From NCBI GenBank assembly GCA_018716725.1, contig DVJP01000072.1:1-47767 (forward strand): a stretch of 47,767 nt of DNA, written 5' to 3'. Origin of the DNA: Candidatus Merdivicinus excrementipullorum. GTDB taxonomy: Bacteria > Bacillota > Clostridia > Oscillospirales > Ruminococcaceae. Position numbers and translations under genes: made by a program. Positions 15,199-24,149 of this stretch are shown here, one piece after another; the first letter of the stretch is position 1, and each line of letters starts with the position of its first letter. The notes below the pieces were generated by a model that ran no database searches, was not told where the DNA came from, and worked only from the letters and a program-made list of their open reading frames with translations.

Positions 15199-17685
15199 TT
15201 ATTTTACCACATCATGGCGGCAGTTGCCAGCGGGTTCCGGGAAATCTTCCAGGATATTTGTCTCCGAAACCGCGCCGTCCCGGTCAATCCGCAGGGTTTT
15301 GATTTGGTGGGGGCGGAAATCCGCTTCGGTTTCCGCCGAAAGGAAGGGCAGGGAAAGGGTGGCCCGGACTGCTTTTCCGTCTGTTTCGTAAGCCCGCAGA
15401 ATAAAGCCGTTTCCGTCCTCCGCCTGTTTGACAACTTCAATCTGGACGTTTTCCGCGGAGGAATGGGCCAGGCTGTGGGATAAGGGCAGTTCGCCGCTGT
15501 GGTAGGTTTCGTAAACCGGCACGGGAGGCTGGCGGTGTTCTGCGGCCCGGCGTGTGGGAAGGTGGGGGCGGAGCCGCCCGCTGCGGGGAAGAAGGGTGTA
15601 GCTGGTTTCGCAGACGCCAATGTCCATGGGTTCGGTGAAAGCGTCCTTAATGCCGTAATGATCGGCAAAACCGGCGCTGCGCACCACGATAAAGCGGGCG
15701 GTGTTCCCGTCGGCGGAGCAGCTTCCTAAAAATTCCGAAGCAATGGACAGGCCGTATTCCTCATTGCCCACGTCCATCCAGCCCAAGGCCGGTTCCTCTT
15801 TGCCGTCGGCGGGCTTTTGAATGCTGCCGTAGGGGATTTCGTAAGCAGCGGCAGGCTCGGAAACATTCACCGGGAAGGCCAGCTTCAGGATGCGGAAAGG
15901 CTCCTGCCAGTTGACCCGCAGGGAAACCTCAATGCCGGGGCGGTCCCGGTAAAGGGTGAAGTCCTGGATCAAAACAGAGCTTTGGTAATGGGAAACGGCC
16001 CGCAGAACCGCCCGCACCGGCCCCCGTTCCAGCAGGGAAAGGGAGGCGCTGCCAAAATACCCCGCCGTGCTGTTCAGGTAAACCGCGCCGTGTGCCCAGG
16101 TGTCGTTTTGAAAATCCTCAATGACCTCCGCCGCAGCGCCCTTGCCGGAAAAGACCTCCCGGCCCGCTTCTTTGTCCCACAGGCTGGCAATTGCGCCGGA
16201 AACAGGGTCCAGCTCCAGCCGGTACCAGTCGTTTTCCAAATAATGGCTGGAATACTTTAAAGAACGGCCGCTGTTTTTGGGGGCAATAGCTTGATGGCGG
16301 TACAGGTAAACGGTGCGGTAGCCCATAGGCGGCAGCTCCGCCTGGACAATGGCTTTATAGTCGTCCCGGCCGTTGTTGCAGGTCTGGTCGGCCCGGACGT
16401 TCTGCCAGGGAAGGGGCTGGTCGTTTTCATCCGCCGCGCCGGTAATCTCCCAGGACAGGGGCACAGCCGCCGTCACCGGCCAGGGGTTTAGGTTAAAGAG
16501 AACCACCGGGGAGCCGCCGTTTTCATATTCCCAGGAATTCCAGTCAAAATCCCGGCTGACGGCAAAGGTCCCGCCCCGTTTGGTGTCAATGTGCCAGGAC
16601 AGCCGCTGAAGGGCGGCGTTTAACAGCACCGAGCCGATGCGCAGGGCTTCCCCATGGGCTTCCCGGGCGTCCTCATACACCTTCTTTAAGCTGCACCCGC
16701 CTAAAATATCGTGGAACTGGTTGAACATCACATCCTGCCAGGCCCGGCGCAGGTCCTCCTGCCGGTAGGGAAGCCCCTGCAGGACGTTTGCGGCCGTCAT
16801 CATCCGTTCCGCCGCTAAAAGCCTGCTTTCGCTGCGGCAGTTGTCCCGCTTGATCTGCCGGAAGGCGGAATAGCAGCCGATGGCGTGGTGCTGCAAATCC
16901 CCCCGGACAACGGGGACAGGTTCTTCGCCGGCCCGGACCTTCGCAAAAAAGTCCGCCGGGCTGCCGTAACAGACGCTGGGGTTTTCCTTCATCCAGTCCT
17001 CCAGCCGGTGCAGCAGCGCCGATGTAGGCCCGCCGCCGTGGTTGCCGACCCCGTAGAAAAACATTTTGGAAGCGCGTTCGGATTGGAGTTTCTTCTGGAA
17101 AAATTCCCGTTTCCGATCCAGGTTGGAGTGGTCCACCGCCGTGCCGTAGCCCATGGGAATGCGGTAGGTGAGCACTCGGGCGCCGTCAATGCCCTCCCAC
17201 AGGAAGGTGTCGGAGGAAAGGGCTTTTTCATGCTGTTCCGGCCGCATCATCACATAAGAATCCATCCCGCACTGGGTGAGGAGCTGGGGCAGAGCGCCGT
17301 TATGGCCGAAGCTGTCCACATTGTACCCGAAGAGTGCCCGCTTCCCGAACCGGGACAGGAAATACTGCTGGCCGTAAAGGCCGTGGCGGGCAAAGGATTC
17401 CCCGCAGGGGAGGTTGCAGTCCGGCTGGAGCCACCAGCCCCCCGCCAGGACCCACCGGCCTTCCGCCACCCGCCGGCGGATCTCCTCAAACATAGCCGGT
17501 TCGTTTTCCTCCACCCATTGATAGTAGCTTGCGCCTGCCGCTGTAAAAATGTAGCCGTCAAATTCCTTCATCCGGTCCAGGGCGGAGCGGAAGGTGGCCT
17601 TGATTTCCGCAAACCCTTCCTGCCACCGCCACAGCCAGGCCGGGTCCAGGTGGGCGTTGCCGATCATAAAAATTTTGGGTTCCAT
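15199..17685 (-). CDS. GH38 alpha-mannosidase, shorter paralogue
   Basis: An 828-aa glycoside hydrolase family 38 protein, intracellular as no signal peptide is present. NAHLDPAWLWRW near residue 10 supplies the zinc His and Asp. YNVDSFGHNGALPQLL (about 120) carries the nucleophile Asp, GVGNHGGGPT is the conserved Gly-rich region, and FNQFHDILGGCS (about 320) the second zinc His. A central three-helix bundle and two beta domains follow. Unlike the upstream paralogue it lacks the N-terminal lectin-like region and begins at the catalytic barrel. The two differ throughout, so they probably cleave different alpha-mannosidic (or related) linkages. AAGGAGG precedes the start; 20 bases separate it from the other mannosidase. 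Confidence 0.93.
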   Translation of the reverse strand: MEPKIFMIGNAHLDPAWLWRWQEGFAEIKATFRSALDRMKEFDGYIFTAAGASYYQWVEENEPAMFEEIRRRVAEGRWVLAGGWWLQPDCNLPCGESFARHGLYGQQYFLSRFGKRALFGYNVDSFGHNGALPQLLTQCGMDSYVMMRPEQHEKALSSDTFLWEGIDGARVLTYRIPMGYGTAVDHSNLDRKREFFQKKLQSERASKMFFYGVGNHGGGPTSALLHRLEDWMKENPSVCYGSPADFFAKVRAGEEPVPVVRGDLQHHAIGCYSAFRQIKRDNCRSESRLLAAERMMTAANVLQGLPYRQEDLRRAWQDVMFNQFHDILGGCSLKKVYEDAREAHGEALRIGSVLLNAALQRLSWHIDTKRGGTFAVSRDFDWNSWEYENGGSPVVLFNLNPWPVTAAVPLSWEITGAADENDQPLPWQNVRADQTCNNGRDDYKAIVQAELPPMGYRTVYLYRHQAIAPKNSGRSLKYSSHYLENDWYRLELDPVSGAIASLWDKEAGREVFSGKGAAAEVIEDFQNDTWAHGAVYLNSTAGYFGSASLSLLERGPVRAVLRAVSHYQSSVLIQDFTLYRDRPGIEVSLRVNWQEPFRILKLAFPVNVSEPAAAYEIPYGSIQKPADGKEEPALGWMDVGNEEYGLSIASEFLGSCSADGNTARFIVVRSAGFADHYGIKDAFTEPMDIGVCETSYTLLPRSGRLRPHLPTRRAAEHRQPPVPVYETYHSGELPLSHSLAHSSAENVQIEVVKQAEDGNGFILRAYETDGKAVRATLSLPFLSAETEADFRPHQIKTLRIDRDGAVSETNILEDFPEPAGNCRHDVVK

Positions 17686-17705
17686 GGTAAGCCTCCTTTT
17701 TCCGG

Positions 17706-20700
17706 TCAGCGAAGCCGGAAGGTCTTGATTTCAAAGGGATGCATTTCAAAGCTTATGGCATTGCCGTCCATTTCCGCCGGGCGTTCGTTTTCCTCCACCA
17801 GATTGCATTCCCAAGCCTCCGCCAAGGGCAGGGCGGATTCCAGGGAAACCCGGGTTTTGGCGCCGATGGATTCATACAGCCGGAGGATGATGCCGCCGCC
17901 GTCTTCCGCAGCCTTTACTGTGTCCAGAATGACGTTTTCTTTGCTGACCTGGAAGTAGGATTTCTCCGGAGGCAGGGAGCCTGCCGCCGCGTCCGGGCAG
18001 AACTGGGCTTCCAGGGGGACGTTTAAGGAGTACCCGGCCTGGACCGTTCCGGCCGCCGCCCAGCCGCCTTTGTGGGGGCGGATGGCGTAGCAGAAGGTGT
18101 GGTACCCCTGGTCGGCGGTCAAATCAGGGTCAATGGGGGAGCGCAGCAGGGTCAGGCGCATCCGGTTTTCCTTGATGTCATAGCCGTATTTGCAGTCGTT
18201 TAGCAGGCTAACGCCGTAATTGCCCTCCGACAGGTCGGCCCATTTGTGGCCGCAAACCTCGAATTTGGTCCGGTCGTAGGAGGTGTTTTCGTGGGTGGGC
18301 CGCTCAATTGCGCCGAACTGGATTTCATAGGCGGCCTTAGAGGACAGGATATCCGGCAGGAATTCCGCCTTCAGCATTTTTTCCCGTTCGTGCCAGTCCA
18401 CGGCTGTGCGGAACTCAATCCGGTCTAAATCCGCGTACAGGACAATGTCCTGGGTAATGGTGGAATTGTGGAACTTCCGGACAACCCGCAGCGCACCCTT
18501 TAAAGGGCTTGCTTCCAGGATTTCCACAGAGACGGCCTCCTCCAGGGACCATTCCTTGTTCTGGTATTCGATGTCAATGTTCCAGGCAGTTTCCCCGCCG
18601 GGCTTATCCTCGAAGATTTTCAGAACGTTGGAGGGTCCGGCCAGGACTTCCCGTTCGCTTAGCTTGTCGTAAACGCTGGTGAGGATGCCGTTTTCATCCA
18701 GCGCCACCCGGTAAAACTCGTTTTCCATGGAGGTTTTGGAAACGCTGACCCGGGCGTCCTCTTTCGCCTGGCCGGGAACCAGGACAAAGGAGGCGTATCC
18801 CATAGGCGGGACGTTTTCCGCCAAAAATTCCAGATACTGTGCGCCGTCCTCCGTATATTGGCGGCTGGGGACTTCCTGCCCCTTGTCATTGCGGACGGAA
18901 AGGCTCCCCATGCTCTCCGGCAGAGGGACGGTTACAGGCTCGCTGCGCTGCCAGGAAAGGTAGTTGAACACCACTACGGTGTTGGCGGGGTGGGCGATAT
19001 TGCCGCAAAGGGCCTGCTGGGCGGCGGAAACGAGCTGGATCCCGTTCCCCAGGATTTCGCTGTAATTTTTCTGGGCGTCCTCATAAACAGAATGAATGGA
19101 GGAACCGGGGATGATGTCGTGGAACTGATGGGTCAGAAGCATTTTATAGCCTTTCAGCAGGTCGGCGTAGGGGTATTCCGCGCCGGTTTCCTTCAGAGAA
19201 AAGACGCTGGCCATTTCCGCCCGGCGGTACAAAAGCTCGGATTTCCGGTTGTTTTTCTTGGTGCGTGCCTGGGATGTGTAGGTCCCCCGGTGGAATTCGT
19301 AGTACATTTCGTCGTTCCAGACCGGCAGCTTCTCCTGAACCTTTTCGGCGTCCTTAAAGAAGGACTCCGAGGTGGAAAGCTCCATCCGGGGCAGGCCGGG
19401 GTAATGTTCCAAGCGTTTTGCGGTTTCCAGCATCTGGTAGGTGGGGCCGCCTCCGCCGTCGCCGTAGCCGAAGGTCATGAGGGCCTCGTCTAAAATGGGC
19501 TTCTGGTCATACCGCTGGTAAAGAGTGCGCAAGGTTTCGGGGGAAACCCTGCCGTTGTAGTTTAACCGCTGCAAATAAGCGGGGATCCGGGTGCCGTCGA
19601 TGCCCTGCCACTGGAACAGGGAGTGGGGGAACCGGTTGTCGTCGTTGTTAATGAGCTTGGAGGTGAAGAAATACTTCATCCCGGAACGCTTGATGATCTG
19701 GGGCAAGGCCCAGGTGTAGCCGAATACGTCCGGCATCCAGAAAACGTCAGAGCATTTGCCGAATTCCTCTAGGAAATACTGGCGGCCGTAAAGAATCTGC
19801 CGCACCAGGGATTCCCCGGAGGGGATGTTGGCGTCCATTTCCACCCAGGTGTTGCCCACCAGCTCAAACTGGCCGGATTTGACCTTTTCCTTGACCCGTT
19901 CGTAAAGCTCCGGATAATTTTCCTTGACAAATTCAAAAAGCTGGGGTTGGCTGAAGGCGAAGGTAAACTCCGGGTACTGGTCCATTAAAGCACAGACGTT
20001 GGACAGGGTTTTGGCGGATTTGCGGATGGATTCCCGGATGGGCCACAGCCAGGCGGTGTCAATGTGGGCCTGGCCCACAAACTTGATGATGCCGTGGGTG
20101 GAAGAAGAGATGTCCTTCATGGCCGCCCGGAAGGTTTCGGCGGCTTTTGGGATGCTGGCCAGCATGGTTTCCCGGTCAAAGTCGAAATCCACGCAGGTAA
20201 TGGAGGACAGCGCCGCTTCCCGCAGCTTATGGGCGTAAAAGTCCTCCTTGCTCACCGATTCAAAGAAGCGCACCACCTCTTCCGGCAGCTGGGTGCCGGA
20301 TTTTAACACCTTTTCCAGGGGATTTTCCAGGGTATGGATGCCGTCCAGGGCGGTTTTGATGTCAAAATAATAGGATTCCACGGCCCGGTTGATGGTAACC
20401 AGGGCGGCTGTCCGAATGGTATAGCGGATGCTCACCCCGCCTTTCCGGCGGAACCGGTTGAATTCCATGTAGTTTAAATGGGCCTCAATCTCCACCTGGT
20501 AGGTTTCCCCGGCTTTGGCGGATTCCGAAAGCACGACCCGGGTCCGGGTGGCGTCCCGAGGCTCCAGGTAGGAGGTGATGGCGGATATGATCTTTCCGTT
20601 GACCCGGACGATGCCCTCGCCGCCAAACTCCAGATTCAGGGCCAGGGGCTTCCCTGCAAAGGATTCCGGCACTGTCACCGAGGCGGTAAACCACCGGGTA

Positions 20701-20891
20701 AAGTCGTCCCGGCATTCCCAGGTGTCCCCCACATGGAAAACGCCGTCCTCTGTTTCGCCCGTATAGCCGTCTTTCCCTAAAAACATGGCACTGCGGCTCT
20801 GCCAGTCCGGCATGAGCAGGACGTCCTCCAAAACCGCGTCGGAAATGGCTTCCAGCTTCCGCCGGAAAATGCTGTCTTTGCTGAATTTCAT
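17706..20891 (-). CDS. GH38 alpha-mannosidase, long form
   Basis: A 1061-aa GH38 enzyme. An N-terminal beta domain (about 1-260, including FTRWFTASVTVPESFAG) precedes the catalytic barrel: GQAHIDTAWLWPIRE (zinc His/Asp), MDANIPSGESLVRQ, WMPDVFGYTWALPQI (nucleophile Asp), GYGDGGGGPT and LTHQFHDIIPGSSIHSVYED (zinc His). The mid-helical and C-terminal beta domains complete a full-length bacterial alpha-mannosidase. It is cytoplasmic, as no signal peptide is present, so the substrate must be imported. ATG 20891 is used because GGGAGG precedes it; an in-frame ATG six codons earlier lies in the ribosome site. It starts 23 bases after the kinase gene's stop codon. Confidence 0.94.
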   Translation of the reverse strand: MKFSKDSIFRRKLEAISDAVLEDVLLMPDWQSRSAMFLGKDGYTGETEDGVFHVGDTWECRDDFTRWFTASVTVPESFAGKPLALNLEFGGEGIVRVNGKIISAITSYLEPRDATRTRVVLSESAKAGETYQVEIEAHLNYMEFNRFRRKGGVSIRYTIRTAALVTINRAVESYYFDIKTALDGIHTLENPLEKVLKSGTQLPEEVVRFFESVSKEDFYAHKLREAALSSITCVDFDFDRETMLASIPKAAETFRAAMKDISSSTHGIIKFVGQAHIDTAWLWPIRESIRKSAKTLSNVCALMDQYPEFTFAFSQPQLFEFVKENYPELYERVKEKVKSGQFELVGNTWVEMDANIPSGESLVRQILYGRQYFLEEFGKCSDVFWMPDVFGYTWALPQIIKRSGMKYFFTSKLINNDDNRFPHSLFQWQGIDGTRIPAYLQRLNYNGRVSPETLRTLYQRYDQKPILDEALMTFGYGDGGGGPTYQMLETAKRLEHYPGLPRMELSTSESFFKDAEKVQEKLPVWNDEMYYEFHRGTYTSQARTKKNNRKSELLYRRAEMASVFSLKETGAEYPYADLLKGYKMLLTHQFHDIIPGSSIHSVYEDAQKNYSEILGNGIQLVSAAQQALCGNIAHPANTVVVFNYLSWQRSEPVTVPLPESMGSLSVRNDKGQEVPSRQYTEDGAQYLEFLAENVPPMGYASFVLVPGQAKEDARVSVSKTSMENEFYRVALDENGILTSVYDKLSEREVLAGPSNVLKIFEDKPGGETAWNIDIEYQNKEWSLEEAVSVEILEASPLKGALRVVRKFHNSTITQDIVLYADLDRIEFRTAVDWHEREKMLKAEFLPDILSSKAAYEIQFGAIERPTHENTSYDRTKFEVCGHKWADLSEGNYGVSLLNDCKYGYDIKENRMRLTLLRSPIDPDLTADQGYHTFCYAIRPHKGGWAAAGTVQAGYSLNVPLEAQFCPDAAAGSLPPEKSYFQVSKENVILDTVKAAEDGGGIILRLYESIGAKTRVSLESALPLAEAWECNLVEENERPAEMDGNAISFEMHPFEIKTFRLR

Positions 20892-20914
20892 GTCGATTCC
20901 TCCCTGCAAGGCAA

Positions 20915-21934
20915 TTAGTTGGCGCAGAAATCCTCATACTGGGCAAAAGCTTCCCGCAGCTCGTCCGGGGAAGCGGTCCCCGTCATGCCGGTTTTCCGGA
21001 TGGTGACGGCGGGGACAAGGTTTGCAAAAGAAAGGGCCGTTTCCGGCGGCAGCCCTAAACCGTATACCGCCGCAAAACCCGCTAAGAAGGCGTCGCCCGC
21101 CCCAACAAAATCAATGGGGGGCGGCGCCGGGTAGGCCGGGACAAGGAAGGTTTCCCCTCCTTCCGCCCAGATAGCCCCCCGGTCCCCCAGAGTAATGAGG
21201 GCGGGGCGGCCGCAACGCTTTTCCAAAGCCAGGGCGGCCGCCTTCATGGCGGCGGTGTCCCCGGCGGCAGGGTCAAGGCCCAGAAAACGGCAGGCCTCAA
21301 TTTCATTGGGCTTGACGACGGCGTTTTGGAACGCCCCAATCCGGTCCCGGCTGTCCGCGATAACGGGCATGGCGCTGCCCAGCTCCGCCAGCCGTTCCAG
21401 GATTTTGGGGGTGATGCAGCCGTTTTGCAGCTGGTCGCAGACGATCAGGATATCCGCCCCCTGGCAGGCTTTTTCCAGGGAGGTTAAGAGCCGCTGCTCT
21501 ATTTCCCCGGAAAGAGGGGAGCGGTTGTTGAAATCCAGCCGGGGGTCCTCATATTTGACGTCGGAGATTCCCCGGCGGATGGGCTTGCAGTAGGCGGGCG
21601 TCACCCGTTCCGGGGAGGAAACCAGGTAATCCGCCGGGATGCGGATTTGCTCAAACAGGGAACGGAACAGGGCCCCCCGCCAGTCCTCCCCGGTGCAGCC
21701 CACAAACCGGATGTCCGAAACCCCCAGGGCCGCCAGGTTTGCCGCCACGTTGGCCCCGGCCCCCAGGGAAAAGCGTTCCTCTACAATGGGCAGAGGGTAG
21801 TGGGGCGCCTCCCGGGACAGCTCGCTTAACCGCATATCCGCTTCCCAGTAAATGTCCACGCAGCCGTCCCCCATAAGGGCAATTTTCCGGGAGGGGAGGC
21901 TTTCTAAAATTTGTTCCAGGCCGTCTTTTGTCAT
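20915..21934 (-). CDS. PfkB-family sugar kinase, HldE/RfaE N-domain-like
   Basis: A 339-aa carbohydrate kinase. SLGAGANVAANLAALGVSDI is the substrate-binding Gly-rich motif, VVKPNEIEACRFLGL the conserved kinase segment, and PIDFVGAGDAFLAGFA the anion hole with catalytic Asp. The pattern is closest, by eye, to D-glycero-beta-D-manno-heptose-7-phosphate 1-kinase (N-domain of HldE) rather than ribokinase or fructokinase. The nucleotidyltransferase domain of HldE is absent, and no separate one is visible nearby. AAGGAGGG precedes ATG 21934. Co-transcription with a GmhA-like isomerase and a HAD phosphatase suggests phosphorylation of a heptose- or mannose-derived sugar phosphate. Confidence 0.85.
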   Translation of the reverse strand: MTKDGLEQILESLPSRKIALMGDGCVDIYWEADMRLSELSREAPHYPLPIVEERFSLGAGANVAANLAALGVSDIRFVGCTGEDWRGALFRSLFEQIRIPADYLVSSPERVTPAYCKPIRRGISDVKYEDPRLDFNNRSPLSGEIEQRLLTSLEKACQGADILIVCDQLQNGCITPKILERLAELGSAMPVIADSRDRIGAFQNAVVKPNEIEACRFLGLDPAAGDTAAMKAAALALEKRCGRPALITLGDRGAIWAEGGETFLVPAYPAPPPIDFVGAGDAFLAGFAAVYGLGLPPETALSFANLVPAVTIRKTGMTGTASPDELREAFAQYEDFCAN

Positions 21935-21946
21935 AAAAGCCCTCCT

Positions 21947-22924
21947 TTACTCAGCTTCCGGCTGTGCGTCGGTCAGCATATGGTACAGGGTGGGCACGGT
22001 CCGCATGTGGTTGCCGTAGATGTAATAGCCGTTCCCTCCCAGGCTGACGGGACGGTTCATGATATTCTTCCGGGGCCGGTAGTAGTAGTGGAAATGGTCC
22101 TTGCTGACGTCGGATTTGTAATCCCCCAGGGGGATGATGTCAAAATTCCCGGTGGTGATGCGCCGGGTCATGTAGCCGTGATTGCGGACAATGGACAAAG
22201 CCTTCAAAAATACCTCCGGCCCGGTGACGGAGGAGCCGATGTTTAGGAAAACGCCGCCTTCCAGGTCTTTTAAGGAATTGACGAAAATCTTGAAATCCCG
22301 GCCGCTGGTCCCGCCGATTGCCGCAAAATCCACGGAAGGGTGTTCGTGGATAATGTCCGTTCCCATGGTCACATGGTAGGTGGCGGGGACGCCGTTTGCG
22401 TAGGCGGTGTAAAAGACGCAGTCCTCCCGGTAAGGGAACCGTTCGGGGTGTTCCTCCACATAATGGGCCAGGGCTTCCCCGTAGCCGCAGCCCTTTTCAA
22501 ATCCCTGCTGAATGGCCTCGTTCATCCAGCCGCCGGTCTGCTCCCACATGCCGAAGGAGCCGTCCTCAATGGCGGTGGGCACATGCTCGGAGGTGCCGCC
22601 TAAGTAGGCCAGCTCAAAATCGTGGATGCTTCCGGCCCCGTTGGAAGCAATGTGGGTGATGAGCCCCCGCTTAATCAGGTCGATTAAATAGCGGGACAGG
22701 CCGCATTTGATAACGTGGGCGCCGTAAAAAACAATCACCGGCCGGCCGTTTTTCCGTGCCTCCAGGATTTTTTCGCTGACGGCGCGGAGTTCCTCAGAGG
22801 GGTAAAGCTCCACCGGGTCGGACAGGTTGCAGAGATTGTCGATCCGCACCAGGTTGCGCCGCTCCCATACGTCGTACGTTTTAGTATCCGAAAAGTCAAA
22901 TTCCTTGGGATGAAACAGAGCCAT
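21947..22924 (-). CDS. Conserved protein of unknown function, first gene of the mannosidase operon
   Basis: A 325-aa soluble protein. VIVFYGAHVIKCGLSRYLID, then LITHIASNGAGSIHDFELAY, resembles a Rossmann-type nucleotide or substrate pocket. DIIHEHPSVDFAAIGGTSGRD and LNIGSSVTGPEVFLKALSI are further motif-like segments. The alternation of Gly-rich loops faintly recalls deoxyhypusine synthase-like proteins, but I cannot assign a family by eye. GGGAGG precedes ATG 22924, which is preferred over an in-frame ATG five codons earlier. It is 12 bases upstream of the kinase gene and nearest the promoter. An enzyme acting on the same sugar (dehydrogenase, epimerase or lyase) is a guess. Confidence 0.65.
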   Translation of the reverse strand: MALFHPKEFDFSDTKTYDVWERRNLVRIDNLCNLSDPVELYPSEELRAVSEKILEARKNGRPVIVFYGAHVIKCGLSRYLIDLIKRGLITHIASNGAGSIHDFELAYLGGTSEHVPTAIEDGSFGMWEQTGGWMNEAIQQGFEKGCGYGEALAHYVEEHPERFPYREDCVFYTAYANGVPATYHVTMGTDIIHEHPSVDFAAIGGTSGRDFKIFVNSLKDLEGGVFLNIGSSVTGPEVFLKALSIVRNHGYMTRRITTGNFDIIPLGDYKSDVSKDHFHYYYRPRKNIMNRPVSLGGNGYYIYGNHMRTVPTLYHMLTDAQPEAE

Positions 22925-22964
22925 TTTCCTACCTCCCACAGATATAATAAAAATTATTTACTAT

Positions 22965-22993
22965 ATTATTTCACAAAATACAAAATTCGTCAA
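22965..22993 (-). promoter_or_regulatory. Promoter of the seven-gene mannosidase operon
   Basis: On the minus strand, TTGACG (22988-22993) and AATAAT (22965-22970) are 17 bases apart, in an A/T-rich stretch 41 bases before the first start codon. No equally good promoter is seen inside the operon. Confidence 0.65.
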
Positions 22994-23020
22994 TAGAAAA
23001 ATGAAATTAATTTTGTTTTT

Positions 23021-23040
23021 GAGAAAAAGCGCTTAATTTC
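23021..23040. promoter_or_regulatory. Dyad operator candidate between divergent sugar genes
   Basis: The palindrome AAGCGCTT (23027-23034) is extended imperfectly to 20 bases by GAGAA on the left and TTTC on the right. It lies between the divergent promoters, 28 bases upstream of the operon -35 box. It could bind the ROK protein or a CcpA-like LacI-family regulator; the half-site resembles a cre but is not a good match. Confidence 0.45.
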
Positions 23041-23209
23041 ATAAAGTCTGCCAATAAAATGGGCTTAAGCTTTGTCTTAAAATACAATTCGATAAAGAAT
23101 CTTTACTTTTAAGAGCGGCATTCAAAATAAAAAGAAAGAAAAAGGCTATCTATTTCTGCGAAAATATGCTAAAATAAAGGCGGATCAATACTGTCAGGAG
23201 GGATACTGT

Positions 23210-23977
23210 ATGAGATTTTGCGTGCCGGTCCCCTGCTTTTTCGGGGGAATGGACTTTTGCGCCGCCATTAAAAAGGTCAGGGAGCTGGGTTTTGACGCTG
23301 CGGAAACCTACGACTGGAAAAGCCTGGACCTGGAACGGGTGCGGCAGACCTGCGCCGAAACCGGCGTGGAGCTTTTAAGCATGTGCACCACGGAATTTAA
23401 CATGACCGCCCCGGAAAAACGGAAGGATTGGCTGGCGGGGCTGAAGGAAAGCTGCGGGGCCGCCCAAAAGGCCGGGGTGAAGCGGCTCATTACCCAGGTA
23501 GGGCAGGACACCGGGGAAGAGCGGGCGTATCAGCATGAAAGCATCGTTTCCGCTTTGCGGGAAGCCCGGCCCATATTGGAGGAAAGCGGCGTCACCATCA
23601 TGATCGAGCCGTTAAACACCTATGTAAACCATCCCGGCTATTACCTTTGGTCCTCCCGGGAGGCCTTTGACATCATCCGGGAAGTGGGGCACCCTCTGGT
23701 CAAGGTGGTTTACGACATTTACCACCAGCAGGTTATGGAGGGGAATATTATCCCCAGCATCACGGGGAACCTGGACTGCATCGCCCACCTCCATGCCGCC
23801 GGGCATCCGGGCCGGCACGAGCTGCAATACGGGGAAAACGACTACCGGGTGATATTTGACGCTGTGGACAAGGCCGGGTATACGGGGGCCTGCGGCCTGG
23901 AATATACGCCCACTATGGACAGCGAAGAAAGCCTGCGGGAATTCCGGCGGATTTACCTGGGGGCGGGAACCCCTTGA
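23210..23977 (+). CDS. Hydroxypyruvate isomerase-like sugar isomerase/epimerase (AP-endonuclease 2 TIM barrel)
   Basis: A 255-aa xylose-isomerase-like TIM barrel. MIEPLNTYVNHPGYYL carries the first metal Glu, VVYDIYHQQVMEGN the Asp/His pair, IAHLHAAGHPGRHEL further metal ligands, and CGLEYTPT the last Glu. This is the Hyi/OtnI pattern, whose members isomerise hydroxypyruvate or keto-tetronates or epimerise ketoses. CAGGAGGG precedes ATG 23210, and an extended -10 TGCTAAAAT is at 23167-23175. It is divergent from the mannosidase operon across a shared 285-bp control region, so it probably belongs to the same pathway. The TGA stop codon is also the first three bases of the repeat at 23975. Confidence 0.85.
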   Translation: MRFCVPVPCFFGGMDFCAAIKKVRELGFDAAETYDWKSLDLERVRQTCAETGVELLSMCTTEFNMTAPEKRKDWLAGLKESCGAAQKAGVKRLITQVGQDTGEERAYQHESIVSALREARPILEESGVTIMIEPLNTYVNHPGYYLWSSREAFDIIREVGHPLVKVVYDIYHQQVMEGNIIPSITGNLDCIAHLHAAGHPGRHELQYGENDYRVIFDAVDKAGYTGACGLEYTPTMDSEESLREFRRIYLGAGTP

Positions 23978-24077
23978 CGGATGTCTCGGGCAATTTGTAG
24001 GAGACGGGTTTCCCGTCCCGCCGATTTTTCCGAAACATTTCGTGCGATATGCGAGCCGGGTGACCCGGCCCCTACAA
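23975..24077. repeat. 103-bp dispersed repeat, copy A
   Basis: This copy is about 93% identical to 24654-24756 (seven differences counted over 103 bases). Internal palindromes include GACGGG/CCCGTC and GGGT/ACCC. The core is bounded by TTGTAGG and CCTACAA in inverted orientation, as in a MITE or REP-like element. It begins exactly at the stop codon of the preceding gene. Confidence 0.85.
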
Positions 24078-24149
24078 ATGGGTTCCCAATTCCGGGGAGA
24101 TGTAAGGGGCGGCGTCCTCGACGTCCCGTCGTTTTTGTACAATCAAACA

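Noticed and set aside
12460-22924. Lipopolysaccharide heptose biosynthesis operon
   Set aside because: No heptose nucleotidyltransferase, epimerase or glycosyltransferase is present, and the host has Gram-positive spore genes.
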